A DNA stretch of 64,000 nt from positions 186,001 to 250,000 of the forward strand of contig NZ_BMPZ01000004.1 in NCBI RefSeq assembly GCF_014647855.1, written 5' to 3'. Made by a program: the position numbers and the translations under genes. Below are positions 7,192-16,318 of the stretch, in pieces. Source of the DNA: Shewanella gelidii. Lineage in GTDB: Bacteria > Pseudomonadota > Gammaproteobacteria > Enterobacterales > Shewanellaceae. Below the pieces are notes generated by a model. The model was not told the DNA's origin, ran no database searches, and saw nothing but the letters and a program-made list of their open reading frames with translations. The number at the start of each line of letters is the position of its first letter. Positions within the stretch are counted from its first letter, which is position 1.

Positions 7192-8562
7192 TTAGCAAGG
7201 GATGTTGATCGTGATTTTTAACCCACTAGGAGAGCAATTGCTTGCCTGGATGTTGCCTTGATGTGCCGCAATCGCAGCATGGGTGATCGCAAGGCCCAAC
7301 CCCCAGCCACCGGTTTGGCGTTCTCGTGCCTGTTGGGGACGATAAAACGGTTTGAAAATGGACTCCAATTCCTGTAATGCGACCCCTTCGCCATCATCGG
7401 CGATAATCAACTGAATTTGTTCCCCCTGCTTTTCAACCTGTATTGTGATTTGGTGATTGGCATAATAAATGGCGTTACGCAGCAGGTTCTCGACAGCTCT
7501 TGCGAGCAATCGGGGATAATGTGGCGCAGCGAGTGCGTCATCGATGTCTATTCGTAATTCTTTATTTTGCTGTGCAGCTTCAAATTCCGCATCATCTAGT
7601 ACTTGGCTTAAGGTTTCGGCTAAGGAGCAATCTGTTTTTTTATCTTGGCTATTATAGGATTGCTGTTGCACGCGAGAGAGCTCAAGCAACTCGCCGATAA
7701 GCAAGTTCAATTGCTCGGCTTCGTATTCAATGCGCTGGGTTTCCGGGCTCTCTTGGCCTTTTTTGCGCAAAATTGCCAGAGCTAATTGCAAGCGTGTAAG
7801 CGGTGTTCTTAGCTCGTGTGAAATATCACCCATTAAGCGCTTTTGACCTTGTACTGTCGCTTCAATGGCCTCTGCCATATGATTAAAGCTATGGCCAAGT
7901 TGCCCAAGTTCGTCGTTGCGGTTGAGAGTTTGCTGGTCGATGCGGCTATCAAGTTGCCCATTTGCTAATGCATCAGCACTGCGCCTGAGGGAATTAAGTG
8001 GTCGACCCAAGTGCCAAGCCAATAATCCACACAGTAATCCTGACAGACCTATCGCAAGCGCGAGGGTCATCACTTTGTGTTCTAAAAAGAAGAGGAACCA
8101 GGGACGAGGGTGATGCTCAGGTAAGCGCCCCACTAATAGCATGGGTTGCGTCGTGTTTTTAAGTGTAAGGGGGCCAAAATACAATTCACTTTTAAACTGT
8201 TGACTGATCATTTCGTCAGATTCATCGGCGATAAACAAAAATCGCTGCAAGTTTTTGGGGGTGTTGTGGGTGTTAATTGCACGGCCATGGGCATTGACGA
8301 CGTAAAATTTAATGGTACGGCCGCGGTGTTTTCGCTGGCGTAACCAGCGGTTTAAATTCGGGGACTCTAACAGCTCAGGGTGTTGGACGAAACGTTCTGC
8401 TGCGTTTGAAAGAATGCGCTCCAGTTTGGCGGGGATGGGACGCGTGTCATGCTGTTTTTGTAGGAATGGCAATAGGCCGATGGTCGCAATAATGAGCGAG
8501 CTACATAGCCAGAAACCTAGGAGTAACTTAATAAAGATGCGATTCGGTAATTGAGGCGTCAT
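7192..8562 (-). CDS. cpxA: Envelope-stress sensor histidine kinase CpxA
   Basis: A 456-residue sensor kinase with an N-terminal membrane segment, a periplasmic sensor (about residues 30-160), a second membrane segment near 165-185 (LALAIGLSGLLCGLLAWHLG), a HAMP linker, the phospho-acceptor His at about 249 in GDISHELRTPLTRL, and an ATPase domain with N, G1 (IADDGEGV) and G2 (GGWGLGLAI) boxes. It should phosphorylate CpxR in response to envelope misfolding. The ATG at 8562 overlaps the cpxR stop as TAATG, indicating translational coupling; a TTG at 8574 is also possible but unlikely. Length matches E. coli CpxA. Order cpxR-cpxA with divergent cpxP and then fieF is the enterobacterial arrangement. 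Confidence 0.88.
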   Translation of the reverse strand: MTPQLPNRIFIKLLLGFWLCSSLIIATIGLLPFLQKQHDTRPIPAKLERILSNAAERFVQHPELLESPNLNRWLRQRKHRGRTIKFYVVNAHGRAINTHNTPKNLQRFLFIADESDEMISQQFKSELYFGPLTLKNTTQPMLLVGRLPEHHPRPWFLFFLEHKVMTLALAIGLSGLLCGLLAWHLGRPLNSLRRSADALANGQLDSRIDQQTLNRNDELGQLGHSFNHMAEAIEATVQGQKRLMGDISHELRTPLTRLQLALAILRKKGQESPETQRIEYEAEQLNLLIGELLELSRVQQQSYNSQDKKTDCSLAETLSQVLDDAEFEAAQQNKELRIDIDDALAAPHYPRLLARAVENLLRNAIYYANHQITIQVEKQGEQIQLIIADDGEGVALQELESIFKPFYRPQQARERQTGGWGLGLAITHAAIAAHQGNIQASNCSPSGLKITINIPC

Positions 8563-9290
8563 TATGGAATCCAAATATAGCCTTTGCCGCGAATGGTTTT
8601 GACCCGAGCTCGACCATCATCCCGTGGGGGAAGTTTTTTTCTTAGGTTCGATAAGTGCATATCTAGGCTGCGGTCAAAAGGCATCAGCTTTTTGCCCAGA
8701 ACTTGCTCATTCAAAGCTTCTTTTTCAAGTACCGCGCCGGTATGCTCTATGAGTTGATGAAGTAGGGCAAATTCAGTGCTGGTTAATATTAAAATCTGCT
8801 CATTGCAGTAGGCTTCTTGCCGGCTAATATCGAGGGTTATATCGCCTTGCTTGAGTAGGCTGGGCGCTTCATTGGCAGAGGTATCGGAAGTTGAGAGTGG
8901 TGAATTGGCGTCCAGTGCTTGTGCGGTAATCGCCGAGCGACGAATAATTGCGCGGATGCGCGCAATGAGCTCACGATCATTAAAAGGTTTGGCAAGGTAG
9001 TCATCTGCGCCAATTTCCAGCCCGACGACGCGATCAATATCATCCCCTTTTGCTGTGAGCATGAGTACTGGTGTTTGTTTGTGGAGTCGTAGCTCTTTCA
9101 GTAGTTCAAAGCCATTGCGTTTGGGGAGCATGACATCTAGCAAAATAAGATCAAAATCATAGGCGCGCGCCATTGCCAAGCCTTGCTCGCCATCGTAAGC
9201 AAAACTAAGTTCAAAGCCTTCCATTTCGAGCAACTGCCCAAGCAGATCGGCTAAGCCTTTATCGTCGTCGACCAATAAAATCTGGCTCAT
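8562..9290 (-). CDS. cpxR: Response regulator CpxR
   Basis: A 242-residue OmpR-type regulator. The receiver domain has the acidic pocket (VDDD, residues 7-10), phospho-acceptor D52 (LILLDVMLP), the Thr of MLTAKGDD and the Lys of LAKPFNDREL. A winged-helix DNA-binding domain follows (LTSTEFALL, then RSLDMHLSNLRKKL and VKTIRGKGYIW). An inserted Ser/Thr/Ala-rich linker near residues 125-140 makes it slightly longer than E. coli CpxR. It overlaps cpxA. GTAAA-N5-GTAAA boxes in the upstream intergenic region suggest autoregulation and control of the divergent cpxP. Confidence 0.9.
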   Translation of the reverse strand: MSQILLVDDDKGLADLLGQLLEMEGFELSFAYDGEQGLAMARAYDFDLILLDVMLPKRNGFELLKELRLHKQTPVLMLTAKGDDIDRVVGLEIGADDYLAKPFNDRELIARIRAIIRRSAITAQALDANSPLSTSDTSANEAPSLLKQGDITLDISRQEAYCNEQILILTSTEFALLHQLIEHTGAVLEKEALNEQVLGKKLMPFDRSLDMHLSNLRKKLPPRDDGRARVKTIRGKGYIWIP

Positions 9291-9388
9291 TTGAAGTGTA
9301 CTTCCTCAGGTTTATAGGCTCATGCTAGGCAAAATGGGGATTCAATGTTGACTATAACAAATGCAATGTCAATCCATGTACGCCCAAT

Positions 9389-9403
9389 GTAAGTGTATGT
9401 AAA
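9389..9403 (+). promoter_or_regulatory. CpxR box (imperfect), plus strand
   Basis: GTAAG-TGTAT-GTAAA, one mismatch from the CpxR consensus GTAAA-N5-GTAAA, between divergent cpxR and cpxP. Confidence 0.6.
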
Positions 9404-9423
9404 GAGAGGTTGATTGAAGCATC

Positions 9424-9438
9424 TTTACCCATCTTTAC
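9424..9438 (-). promoter_or_regulatory. CpxR box (perfect), minus strand
   Basis: The reverse strand reads GTAAA-GATGG-GTAAA, an exact match to the CpxR consensus, about 80 bp before cpxP. With the box at 9389 it likely mediates CpxR activation of cpxP and autoregulation of cpxRA. Confidence 0.8.
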
Positions 9439-9517
9439 TTGAGCCATCAGCACACTTACATTGCGGCGAGTACACTGGCATTGTCAATAGTTAATCGATA
9501 GGTGCGAGGAGCATAGA

Positions 9518-9997
9518 ATGAAAACGAACAACACATTGAAATTAGGTGCACTAGCGCTTGCTTTACTCTCTATTTCTGCGGTCACCGTCGCAGGTGGTCG
9601 TGGCGATTGTCATCACGGTAAGCAGATGGACCGTCGCGGTAAAGCGCCGATGATGAAGATGCTGTCTCGGCTTGATTTAAGTGAAGCGCAACGAACAGAA
9701 ATTAAGGGTTTAGTGAAGAGCCATCATGAGCAAATGAAGCAATCACGACCTGATGAAGCAACCCGAACCGCGCAGCGCAGCGCCATGCTTGAAGCGATCA
9801 CCGCCGAGACGTTTAATGAGCAACAAGTACAGCAATTATTGGACAGCAAGCAACAACAGCGTCAGCAAATGAAGCTTGAGAAGCTCAAGTTACAAAATGC
9901 CGTCTATAAAGTGCTGACGCCAGAGCAACAGCAGGAGTTTAAAGAGAAGTTCATGACGCAAAAGGCTGGTAAGCGAGGTCATGGTCGCTTCCATTAG
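9518..9997 (+). CDS. cpxP: CpxP/Spy-family periplasmic chaperone
   Basis: A 159-residue exported protein: signal peptide (to about residue 26, ending SAVTVAGG), then a highly charged helical protein with the two LTXXQ-family motifs in the forms LDLSEAQRTEI (about 52-62) and LTPEQQQEF (about 136-144). Members of this family (Spy, CpxP, ZraP) are ATP-independent chaperones, and CpxP also damps CpxA activity. It is divergent from cpxRA with CpxR boxes between, and is followed by fieF as in E. coli. A His/Met-rich start of the mature protein (GDCHHGKQMDRR) may bind metals. Spy-type function cannot be excluded; the CpxP name rests mainly on position. Confidence 0.82.
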   Translation: MKTNNTLKLGALALALLSISAVTVAGGRGDCHHGKQMDRRGKAPMMKMLSRLDLSEAQRTEIKGLVKSHHEQMKQSRPDEATRTAQRSAMLEAITAETFNEQQVQQLLDSKQQQRQQMKLEKLKLQNAVYKVLTPEQQQEFKEKFMTQKAGKRGHGRFH

Positions 9998-10077
9998 TCG
10001 GAGTTTTTTTTGACTTGCCATTCAAACGCAATAATTTGGGTTAAAATAGGGGCACGATATCTTTTGATTAAGCCCCT

Positions 10078-10947
10078 ATGACCGACTCTTCCCAATATGA
10101 CTTTTGGGTCAAACTTGCTAGCCGCGCTTCTGTAGCCACAGCATTAACATTAATTGTGATTAAGGTATTTGCTTGGGGCTATTCAGGCTCTGCAAGTATG
10201 CTCGCCTCATTAACGGATTCGGTCGCGGATTCGCTGGCCTCTGTGGTGAATTTTATTGCAATTCGTTATGCCATTGCACCGGCCGATCATGACCATCGTT
10301 ATGGGCACGGTAAAGCCGAACCCTTAGCGTCTTTAGCGCAAGCTGCGTTTATTCTTGGCACCGCATTTCTATTACTGTTTCATGGGGGAGATCGGCTGAT
10401 CAACCCGCAACCCGTTGCGCATGCGACGGTCGGCATTGTCGTTTCCGTCATCGCGATTGTGTTGACATTTGCTTTAGTGCAGTTACAGAAAAAAGCGCTG
10501 GCAGCAACCCAAAGTAGCGTGGTGGAAGCCGATGCGCTTCACTATAAAACTGATTTACTTCTGAATGCTGCTGTCTTGCTTGCACTGGTATTGGCGGGTT
10601 ATGGCTGGTGGTGGGCTGATGGCCTTTTTGCAGTATTGATCGCTTTGTTTATTGGCCAGCAAGCATTCGATTTAGCGTATCGTTCAGTTCAGTCTTTGCT
10701 GGATAGAGAGCTAGACAATGATACGCGCTTGCAGATATTACAACTTGCTGAAAATTGCGAGCAGGTGCGTGGTATACATGATTTGCGTACACGCCAAGCG
10801 GGTAAAACGATGTTTGTGCAGCTGCATTTGGAGTTAGATGGTGATTTACCATTACGAGAAGCCCATGCGATTGCCGATGAAACCAGTGCTCGTATCCGTG
10901 CGGAGTTTGAACATATGGAAGTGATTATTCATCAAGATCCAGTTTAA
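10078..10947 (+). CDS. fieF: Cation-diffusion-facilitator efflux pump FieF (YiiP)
   Basis: A 289-residue CDF transporter that exports divalent metals (Fe2+, Zn2+) in exchange for protons across the inner membrane. About six transmembrane helices cover residues 12-205. The TM2 site has SVADSLASVVNF and the loop contains DHDHRYGHGKAEPLAS, the diagnostic His-rich motif of FieF. The TM5 site is VEADALHYKTDLLLN. The cytoplasmic C-terminal domain carries the metal-binding HLELDGDLPLREAH and HQDP segments. It starts about 80 bp after cpxP, conserved synteny with enterobacteria, and converges on ntrC with a shared terminator. Confidence 0.92.
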   Translation: MTDSSQYDFWVKLASRASVATALTLIVIKVFAWGYSGSASMLASLTDSVADSLASVVNFIAIRYAIAPADHDHRYGHGKAEPLASLAQAAFILGTAFLLLFHGGDRLINPQPVAHATVGIVVSVIAIVLTFALVQLQKKALAATQSSVVEADALHYKTDLLLNAAVLLALVLAGYGWWWADGLFAVLIALFIGQQAFDLAYRSVQSLLDRELDNDTRLQILQLAENCEQVRGIHDLRTRQAGKTMFVQLHLELDGDLPLREAHAIADETSARIRAEFEHMEVIIHQDPV

Positions 10948-10996
10948 CGTGCTGATGATTTGCCATTGAGGTAGGCCTGCAATTACTGCTTGATAA

Positions 10997-11024
10997 AAAC
11001 GCCAACCGAATAAGGTTGGCGTTT
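10997..11024. terminator. Bidirectional terminator between fieF and ntrC
   Basis: AAACGCCAACC pairs with GGTTGGCGTTT over a 6-nt loop, flanked by A and T runs, between convergent genes. Confidence 0.75.
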
Positions 11025-11100
11025 GTTGTTGGTCGCAGATAAGACCATCTATGGCTTGATTTGAAGCGAATAATACAAGTTCGTTGTAACCTTTTATGGA

Positions 11101-12516
11101 TTATTCCATCGCAAGCTCTTTGAGCTTTCGAGTCAGCGTATTGCGTCCCCAGCCTAAGCGCTTCGCCGCATCTTGCTTATGGCCTTGGGTATGTTCAAGG
11201 GCTGTTTCCAGTAGGATTTTTTCAAAGGCGGGTTGTATCTCCGTCAACAAATCACTCTCACCCTCGGTTAAACGCTGATCGACAAATTGTTTGAGTGCGC
11301 TTTGCCAATCTTCTGTGCCGCTCGCTTGCGTGCGCGATTGGTGTTGCTCGGCCAGTAGTTCTGGTGGTAGATCCTGCGGTAAAATCTCCTGTCCAGATGC
11401 CATAACAGTGAGCCAGCGGCAGGTGTTTTCTAGCTGACGGACGTTGCCCGGCCATGGCAATTGAGAAAGCTTTTTTGCCGTTTCTGGTGTGAGCACTTTG
11501 GCTTCAACGCCGATTTCAGTCGCTGCGGAGTTGAGAAAATGACGGGTAAGCTGCTCAATATCTTCTCGGCGCTGGGACAGCGGCGGGAGATGCACCCGAA
11601 TCACATTGAGTCGATGGAACAAATCCTCACGGAAGTTACCTTTTTCAACTTGTTGCTCCAAATCTTGGTGGGTTGCCGCAATAATACGTACGTCCACTTG
11701 CACAGGGGAGTGCCCGCCGACTCGGTAAAACTGACCATCGGCAAGAACTCGGAGTAAGCGGGTCTGCACATCTAGTGGCATATCACCAATTTCATCCAAG
11801 AATAACGTGCCACCATTTGCCTGTTCAAAACGACCTTGGCGAACATTCGCCGCACCGGTAAAAGCGCCTTTCTCATGACCAAATAGCTCTGATTCAATAA
11901 GATCTTTGGGTATGGCCGCCATGTTGAGCGCGATAAATGATTTATCTTTGCGAGGGCTGTGCTTATGTAGAGCGCCTGCAACCAGCTCTTTACCTGTTCC
12001 TGACTGGCCGTTAATTAACACGCTAATTGAAGAACGAGAAAGACGACCAATGGCACGAAACACTTCTTGCATTGCTGGTGCTTCGCCAATAATTTCTGGG
12101 GTTTTTACTTCTGATTGCTCTTCAGCAATTTTTGGTGCTTGCTCATTGGCATGATTTAGTGCGCGTTCAATGAGTGCGATGGCTTCATCAATATCAAAGG
12201 GCTTCGGTAGGTACTCAAAGGCCCCTGATTGGTAAGCACTCACTGCGCTATCAAGGTCTGAGTGGGCGGTGATAATGATTACTGGGATGTGAGGATAATG
12301 TAGTTGAATTCGCTCTAGCAGTGTGAGGCCATCAGTGCCAGGCATACGAATATCTGAGATGATAATTTGGGGTTGTGATACTTCTAGCGCCTGCCATAAC
12401 GATTCTGCAGAGGCAAAGCTGGCACTGCTGTAATTTGCGCCTTTAAGGGCGCGCTCAAGTACCCAGCGGATAGAGCTGTCATCATCTAGGATCCAAACTT
12501 GTTCACTTGTGCTCAT
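11101..12516 (-). CDS. glnG: Nitrogen regulator NtrC (NRI), sigma-54 activator
   Basis: A 471-residue enhancer-binding protein. The receiver domain carries D11/D12 and phospho-acceptor D55 ([13 protein letters not shown]). The AAA+ domain, about residues 140-375, has Walker [11 protein letters not shown], the sigma-54 contact loop GAFTGA, and Walker [12 protein letters not shown]. The C-terminal Fis-type helix-turn-helix is [19 protein letters not shown]. Phosphorylated by NtrB under nitrogen limitation, it activates sigma-54 promoters such as glnA, whose NtrC sites are visible at 38091-38147. It follows ntrB by 12 bp in one operon. Unlike enterobacteria, glnA is not in this operon but about 23 kb away. 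Confidence 0.95.
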   Translation of the reverse strand: MSTSEQVWILDDDSSIRWVLERALKGANYSSASFASAESLWQALEVSQPQIIISDIRMPGTDGLTLLERIQLHYPHIPVIIITAHSDLDSAVSAYQSGAFEYLPKPFDIDEAIALIERALNHANEQAPKIAEEQSEVKTPEIIGEAPAMQEVFRAIGRLSRSSISVLINGQSGTGKELVAGALHKHSPRKDKSFIALNMAAIPKDLIESELFGHEKGAFTGAANVRQGRFEQANGGTLFLDEIGDMPLDVQTRLLRVLADGQFYRVGGHSPVQVDVRIIAATHQDLEQQVEKGNFREDLFHRLNVIRVHLPPLSQRREDIEQLTRHFLNSAATEIGVEAKVLTPETAKKLSQLPWPGNVRQLENTCRWLTVMASGQEILPQDLPPELLAEQHQSRTQASGTEDWQSALKQFVDQRLTEGESDLLTEIQPAFEKILLETALEHTQGHKQDAAKRLGWGRNTLTRKLKELAME

Positions 12517-12528
12517 GGGGCATTCCTT

Positions 12529-13590
12529 TTATTGGGTACTAGATGTGCTGCTTTTAATGGGAAGCGATAGAATGAATTCGGTATGTCCAGGATTGGAAAT
12601 ACAGTCAATCCGCCCGCCATGAAGCCGCGCAATGTTATGAGTGATTGATAAGCCGAGCCCTGATCCATCAGAGCGACCTGTCACCATGGGGTAAAATAAA
12701 GTGTCCATCAACTCTGGTGGGATCCCCGGGCCGTTATCGATTATGGAAAGTTCCAATACCAGCTTATAACGTTCTGAACCGAGTGTGACTTGGTGACGAG
12801 TACGGGTACGAATACGGATATGGCCACCTTTTTCCTCGAGCGCTTGTGTGGCATTTTGAATGATGTTGAGTATGGCCTGCTGCATTTGGTCGGCATCCAT
12901 TTCAAAATCAGGAATGGATGGATCATAATCGCGCTCGATGGTCACGTTTTGCGGCTGCGATATTTGCGTTAATTGCAATACTTTTTGGATCACCTGATGG
13001 ATGTTGTTTGAACTGTGATGACTCGGTTTTTGCGGCCCAAGTAAACGATCAACCAAGCCACGTAGTCGATCTGCTTGTTCAATAATCATCGAAGTGAATT
13101 CTTGTTGATCAGGATCGTTTAATTCCCGCGATAGCAGCTGTGCGGCGCCACGGAGACCGCCAAGCGGGTTTTTGATTTCATGGGCTAGGTTTCGAACAAG
13201 GTATTGCGCCGCTTGTTGCTGTGCATCTTGGGTCAATTGCTGATGAATTCTTAGTTGCTGATCTACGAGACGTAGTTCTAACAGGCTATCAGGGCTATTG
13301 CCTGCCAAAGGTGTCAATGTGATATCTGCAGTATGTTGTTGGCCATCGAGAGTCACTAATGGCACCGTGTTTATGGTGAGGCTTTGACCATCAACGACCG
13401 CGCCCTGAAGCACAGATGCACCTATGCCCAACATTTGAAAATAATCGGGTAGTGCATGTTCTGTAATTTTATGGCGGCTGACACCAAGGAGTTGCTCGGC
13501 AGCAGTGTTTGCATACTTGGGTTTTAGTTTGCAGTCGATGACCATCACTATGGTCACCAAATGGTTGAGTAAGTTCTCTGTATCCATCAT
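12529..13590 (-). CDS. glnL: Nitrogen sensor kinase/phosphatase NtrB (NRII)
   Basis: A 353-residue soluble kinase started at ATG 13590 (MMDTENLLNHLVTIVMVIDC), matching the E. coli start region. The frame is open further upstream, but that would cover the NtrC operator cluster at 13609-13651. It has an N-terminal PAS domain (about residues 1-115), the phospho-acceptor His motif NLAHEIKNPLGGLRGAAQLL, and ATPase boxes NIIQNATQAL, IDNGPGIP and GSGLGLSI. It controls phosphorylation of NtrC in response to PII. It is co-transcribed with ntrC. Confidence 0.93.
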   Translation of the reverse strand: MMDTENLLNHLVTIVMVIDCKLKPKYANTAAEQLLGVSRHKITEHALPDYFQMLGIGASVLQGAVVDGQSLTINTVPLVTLDGQQHTADITLTPLAGNSPDSLLELRLVDQQLRIHQQLTQDAQQQAAQYLVRNLAHEIKNPLGGLRGAAQLLSRELNDPDQQEFTSMIIEQADRLRGLVDRLLGPQKPSHHSSNNIHQVIQKVLQLTQISQPQNVTIERDYDPSIPDFEMDADQMQQAILNIIQNATQALEEKGGHIRIRTRTRHQVTLGSERYKLVLELSIIDNGPGIPPELMDTLFYPMVTGRSDGSGLGLSITHNIARLHGGRIDCISNPGHTEFILSLPIKSSTSSTQ

Positions 13591-13608
13591 GCGTCCCAAA
13601 ATAAGGCA

Positions 13609-13651
13609 TGCACCAGATCGGTGCACCATAATAGTGCACCAGTTTGGTGCA
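13609..13651. promoter_or_regulatory. Three overlapping NtrC sites upstream of ntrBC
   Basis: Three 17-bp matches to the NtrC palindrome TGCACCA-N3-TGGTGCA start at 13609, 13622 and 13635, an exact 13-bp period, so adjacent sites share half-sites. The third (13635-13651) is perfect; the first and second have one mismatch each (CGGTGCA, TAGTGCA). They end 19 bp before the ntrB start, a position that suits autorepression or tight autoregulation. Confidence 0.85.
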
Positions 13652-13732
13652 CCACGCAAGTATCCCTTAAAAGAGGGCTGAGGATGAAAGAGTGTTAGCT
13701 AACCTATTGATAAAAAGCTTTTAAATAAATTT

Positions 13733-14275
13733 TTAGCTTTTTGCTTTCGGTGCCTTTTGAACGTTTCCAACCCGCGCTCTGTGAAGAAATACGGTTCTTG
13801 GAGAACTAGATGCAAGTACTTTGCCGCTTTGTGTGATCATCTTCACTTCAAATTGATGAGTGCCTCGATCAATATTTTTAAGGTTGAAGACTGCATTGTG
13901 TTGGGCTTCTCCCACCAATTTCCCATCCATATACAATGTATATAAAGCTGATTTGGGTGGTTTTGGCTGCGTTGTTGCCACAATATCGACGTTGCCATCA
14001 TTGTCGCGAATCGTCGCTTCTTGCTCTGGAGAGATGATGGATAGCTTATAATCGACGGCGACCTCGGCCTCTTGCGCTGTGACGTCTTTTTCGTAATCAA
14101 TTGCTTTTGGCACCGTTACTTTATTATGTGTATTTTCCTTTAATGTGACGATTTCGGCATTTGAAGTTGGTTTATCCGAATAGTGAACTTTACCGTTCTC
14201 ATCAACCCATCTGTATACTGTTGCTTGAGCTATGATGGGCACCACAGCTAAACAAGCTAATAAAAACAATCGCAT
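13733..14275 (-). CDS. DUF4124-domain exported protein
   Basis: A 180-residue protein started at ATG 14275 with a strong AAGGAG ribosome site. A signal peptide (MRLFLLACLAVVPIIAQA) precedes the diagnostic DUF4124 motif VYRWVDENGKVHYSDKP at about residues 20-36. The C-terminal half (LSIISPEQEATIRDNDGNV through VFLHRAR) resembles an immunoglobulin-like fold in related proteins. Function is unknown; the same gene lies upstream of ntrBC in Shewanella. It is transcribed towards ntrB from its own upstream region. Confidence 0.85.
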   Translation of the reverse strand: MRLFLLACLAVVPIIAQATVYRWVDENGKVHYSDKPTSNAEIVTLKENTHNKVTVPKAIDYEKDVTAQEAEVAVDYKLSIISPEQEATIRDNDGNVDIVATTQPKPPKSALYTLYMDGKLVGEAQHNAVFNLKNIDRGTHQFEVKMITQSGKVLASSSPRTVFLHRARVGNVQKAPKAKS

Positions 14276-14477
14276 ACATGCTCCTTGGTTTTGCAATCTG
14301 TTGCATCTCAAGACTAGCTTTTTTTGAGCAAAAGATCATCGGATTTGTTTTAACTTTAGCTATTATTGCCATATTTTCATTGATTTATGAAGAAGGTAAC
14401 ATGAGGTTGGGCTGGGCTTTGGCGATAACGGTTGTCATATTCTAACTTGGAGTTGGAGGAGAAGATGGAGGAAAATA

Positions 14478-15062
14478 ATGAACGAGTTTGAAAGACTATT
14501 GACCCAAGTTCGTCACTGTACGGAGTGTCAAGGTGCGCTGTCTCATGATGTTCGTCCCGTCTTGCAAGTCCATCCAAATGCAAAAATTCTGATTGCAGGC
14601 CAAGCGCCCGGGCGCAAGGTGCATCAATCAGGTATTCCTTTTGATGATGCCAGCGGTGATCGCTTAAGAGCGTGGATGGGGATTTCTAAGCAGGCGTTTT
14701 ATGATCCGCAGCAAGTGGCCATTCTACCGATGGGGTTTTGTTATCCAGGTACGGGCAAGTCAGGCGATCTACCGCCGCGATCTGAGTGCGCGGCGAAGTG
14801 GCGTGACGACTTACTCGCACGATTAACCAATATTGAACTCACACTGGTGATTGGTCAGTATGCGATGGCTTATCATTTACCGCCACAGTATCGACAGGTG
14901 ACGGCAGCGGTTGCGGCATGGCAGTCGTTGCCAAAGGGGGTGATTGCATTGCCCCACCCGAGCCCGAGAAATAATATATGGCTTAAACGCAACCCTTGGT
15001 TTGAAACTGAGTTGCTGCCCGAGCTTCGACAGCATGTGGTATTGGCTCTGGGAAAACCATAA
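14478..15062 (+). CDS. Uracil-DNA glycosylase family protein with probable Fe-S cluster
   Basis: A 194-residue protein of the uracil-DNA glycosylase superfamily. The active-site loop GQAPGRKVHQSGIPFDDASG (about residues 41-60) and the C-terminal HPSPRN motif (about 155-160) are visible. Cysteines at about 14, 17, 88 and 104 (C-x2-C, then C-x15-C) match the spacing of iron-sulfur-containing family 4 glycosylases. It would excise uracil or a related lesion from DNA. An AGGAGAAGATGGAGGAAAATA stretch gives good ribosome sites. The flanking genes do not help. Confidence 0.8.
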   Translation: MNEFERLLTQVRHCTECQGALSHDVRPVLQVHPNAKILIAGQAPGRKVHQSGIPFDDASGDRLRAWMGISKQAFYDPQQVAILPMGFCYPGTGKSGDLPPRSECAAKWRDDLLARLTNIELTLVIGQYAMAYHLPPQYRQVTAAVAAWQSLPKGVIALPHPSPRNNIWLKRNPWFETELLPELRQHVVLALGKP

Positions 15063-15264
15063 AGCCTTCGTCTACAACGACGGTAATTCATACTTTCACC
15101 TGAAAGACCTATAAATGGAGGTGATTAACAGTTCGTAGCCAAGTTGAAGCGTAAGATTGTTCCGGCGGAACCTGAACTTTGCTTGTTTTAAGTTTGAAAC
15201 GGCTGCCTACTTGCTATCAGTTAATTCGTTTCAAAATTGTCGAGTAAGTGCGGCGCTAAAATAT

Positions 15265-15561
15265 ATGGATACTGAAATAGCAATTCCTAAGCTGCCAGAG
15301 AGCAATTTGGATGCAAAAATCGCGCATCTCTATGTTAATGAGGGCCAAGAAGTCGAATCTAAATAGAAATTGTTTGATGTTGAAACGAATAAAGTCGTCA
15401 TTGAAGTCATTGCTCCCAATCGAGGTATTGTTGAAAACATTCAAATAGAAGAGGATGATTTTGTCGTTTCAGAGCAGGTGGTTATGAATTTGTGCGAGAA
15501 AGATGCTTCATATGCCGCAGCAGTCCCTAAAGATGTGAAATACATAGAGACTATTATTTAG
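15265..15561 (+). pseudogene. Lipoyl-domain protein remnant with in-frame amber stop
   Basis: The frame from ATG 15265 reads MDTEIAIPKLPESNLDAKIA, continues to VNEGQEVESK, meets TAG at 15364-15366, and resumes in the same frame as KLFDVETNKVVIEVIAPNRG to the stop at 15559-15561. This is a complete lipoyl/biotinyl domain like those of 2-oxoacid dehydrogenase E2 proteins, with the acceptor Lys in ETNKV. The stop sits where a Gln is common, so a single C-to-T change explains it. No ribosome site is clear, and there are no E2 catalytic or E1/E3 genes nearby. The domain is either recently inactivated or a sequencing error; the clean frame after the stop argues for recent decay. Confidence 0.65.
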
Positions 15562-15770
15562 AGGAAAGTTAAAGATTACTCTGATCGACTTGCAATTGAA
15601 CAGGTGATTGGAAACTCACTTTTTTAATAAACGTGGGTTAATCTGTGGCTTAATGGGATTCGTGGTTGGGCTATTGGCTGGTGTAATTGCAATGGCTGTT
15701 ATGTGGGGCTGAGAGCGTGCTTTAGCAATTTCGGACGGTGTCATAGGCGTTTCAATATTCAGAGGTTAAT

Positions 15771-16241
15771 GTGGTTTTTTATACAGTTTTTGAGCTCATC
15801 CCATATACTTTTATTGATTATGCGTTAATGCCAATCCTGCTAATGTATTTGTTTTTAGTTTTACTGGGCATCATATTTAAGAAAAAACTAGTGGGCATGG
15901 CAAAAAAGGTAAGGGAGTCATTTCTCTTTTCTTATACGTTAGTCGGCATGGCCGTATTATTTCTTGTTCTTGAATGTTCGTATTATTCAGACCACCATGA
16001 ATTATTGGCTGATTATAAAAATGGCCGCTTTCAAGTTATTGAAGGTAGGGTCACAGACTTTCAAACTGATACGCACAAAGAAAGCTTTTTTGTTGCAGGG
16101 GCCTTCTTTGAATATGAGCAATTTTTAATAGCCCCATTTTTTCATACAGTATCAGCAGAGGGGGGGCCGATAAAGGAGGGGTTGAAGGTAAGACTCTCTC
16201 ATGTTGAAGGAAAAATAGTAAAACTTGAAATAGCTCAGTAA
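15771..16241 (+). CDS. Small membrane protein of unknown function
   Basis: A 156-residue protein with about three hydrophobic segments (residues 12-36 and 50-66 clearest) and a soluble C-terminal part of about 80 residues (YKNGRFQVIEGRVTDFQTDT through VRLSHVEGKIVKLEI) that looks like a small beta-barrel. I do not recognise the family. An AGAGGTTA ribosome site precedes the ATG. It lies in an AT-rich stretch of small orphan genes (15.1-16.7 kb), which may be recently acquired or decaying DNA. Confidence 0.55.
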   Translation: MVFYTVFELIPYTFIDYALMPILLMYLFLVLLGIIFKKKLVGMAKKVRESFLFSYTLVGMAVLFLVLECSYYSDHHELLADYKNGRFQVIEGRVTDFQTDTHKESFFVAGAFFEYEQFLIAPFFHTVSAEGGPIKEGLKVRLSHVEGKIVKLEIAQ

Positions 16242-16318
16242 GCTTTTGGGTGGTTTCTGTATGGAAGAAATATCCCAAATTACGCTTTTGAAAAGTGCTT
16301 GTTAAAGTAGGTGTTTTC

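Noticed and set aside
15608..15712. 34-codon hydrophobic frame (GLICGLMGFVVGLLAGVIA) with TTG start after the lipoyl remnant
   Set aside because: The start has no usable ribosome site. It may be a decayed small membrane gene, so it is mentioned only with the lipoyl finding.
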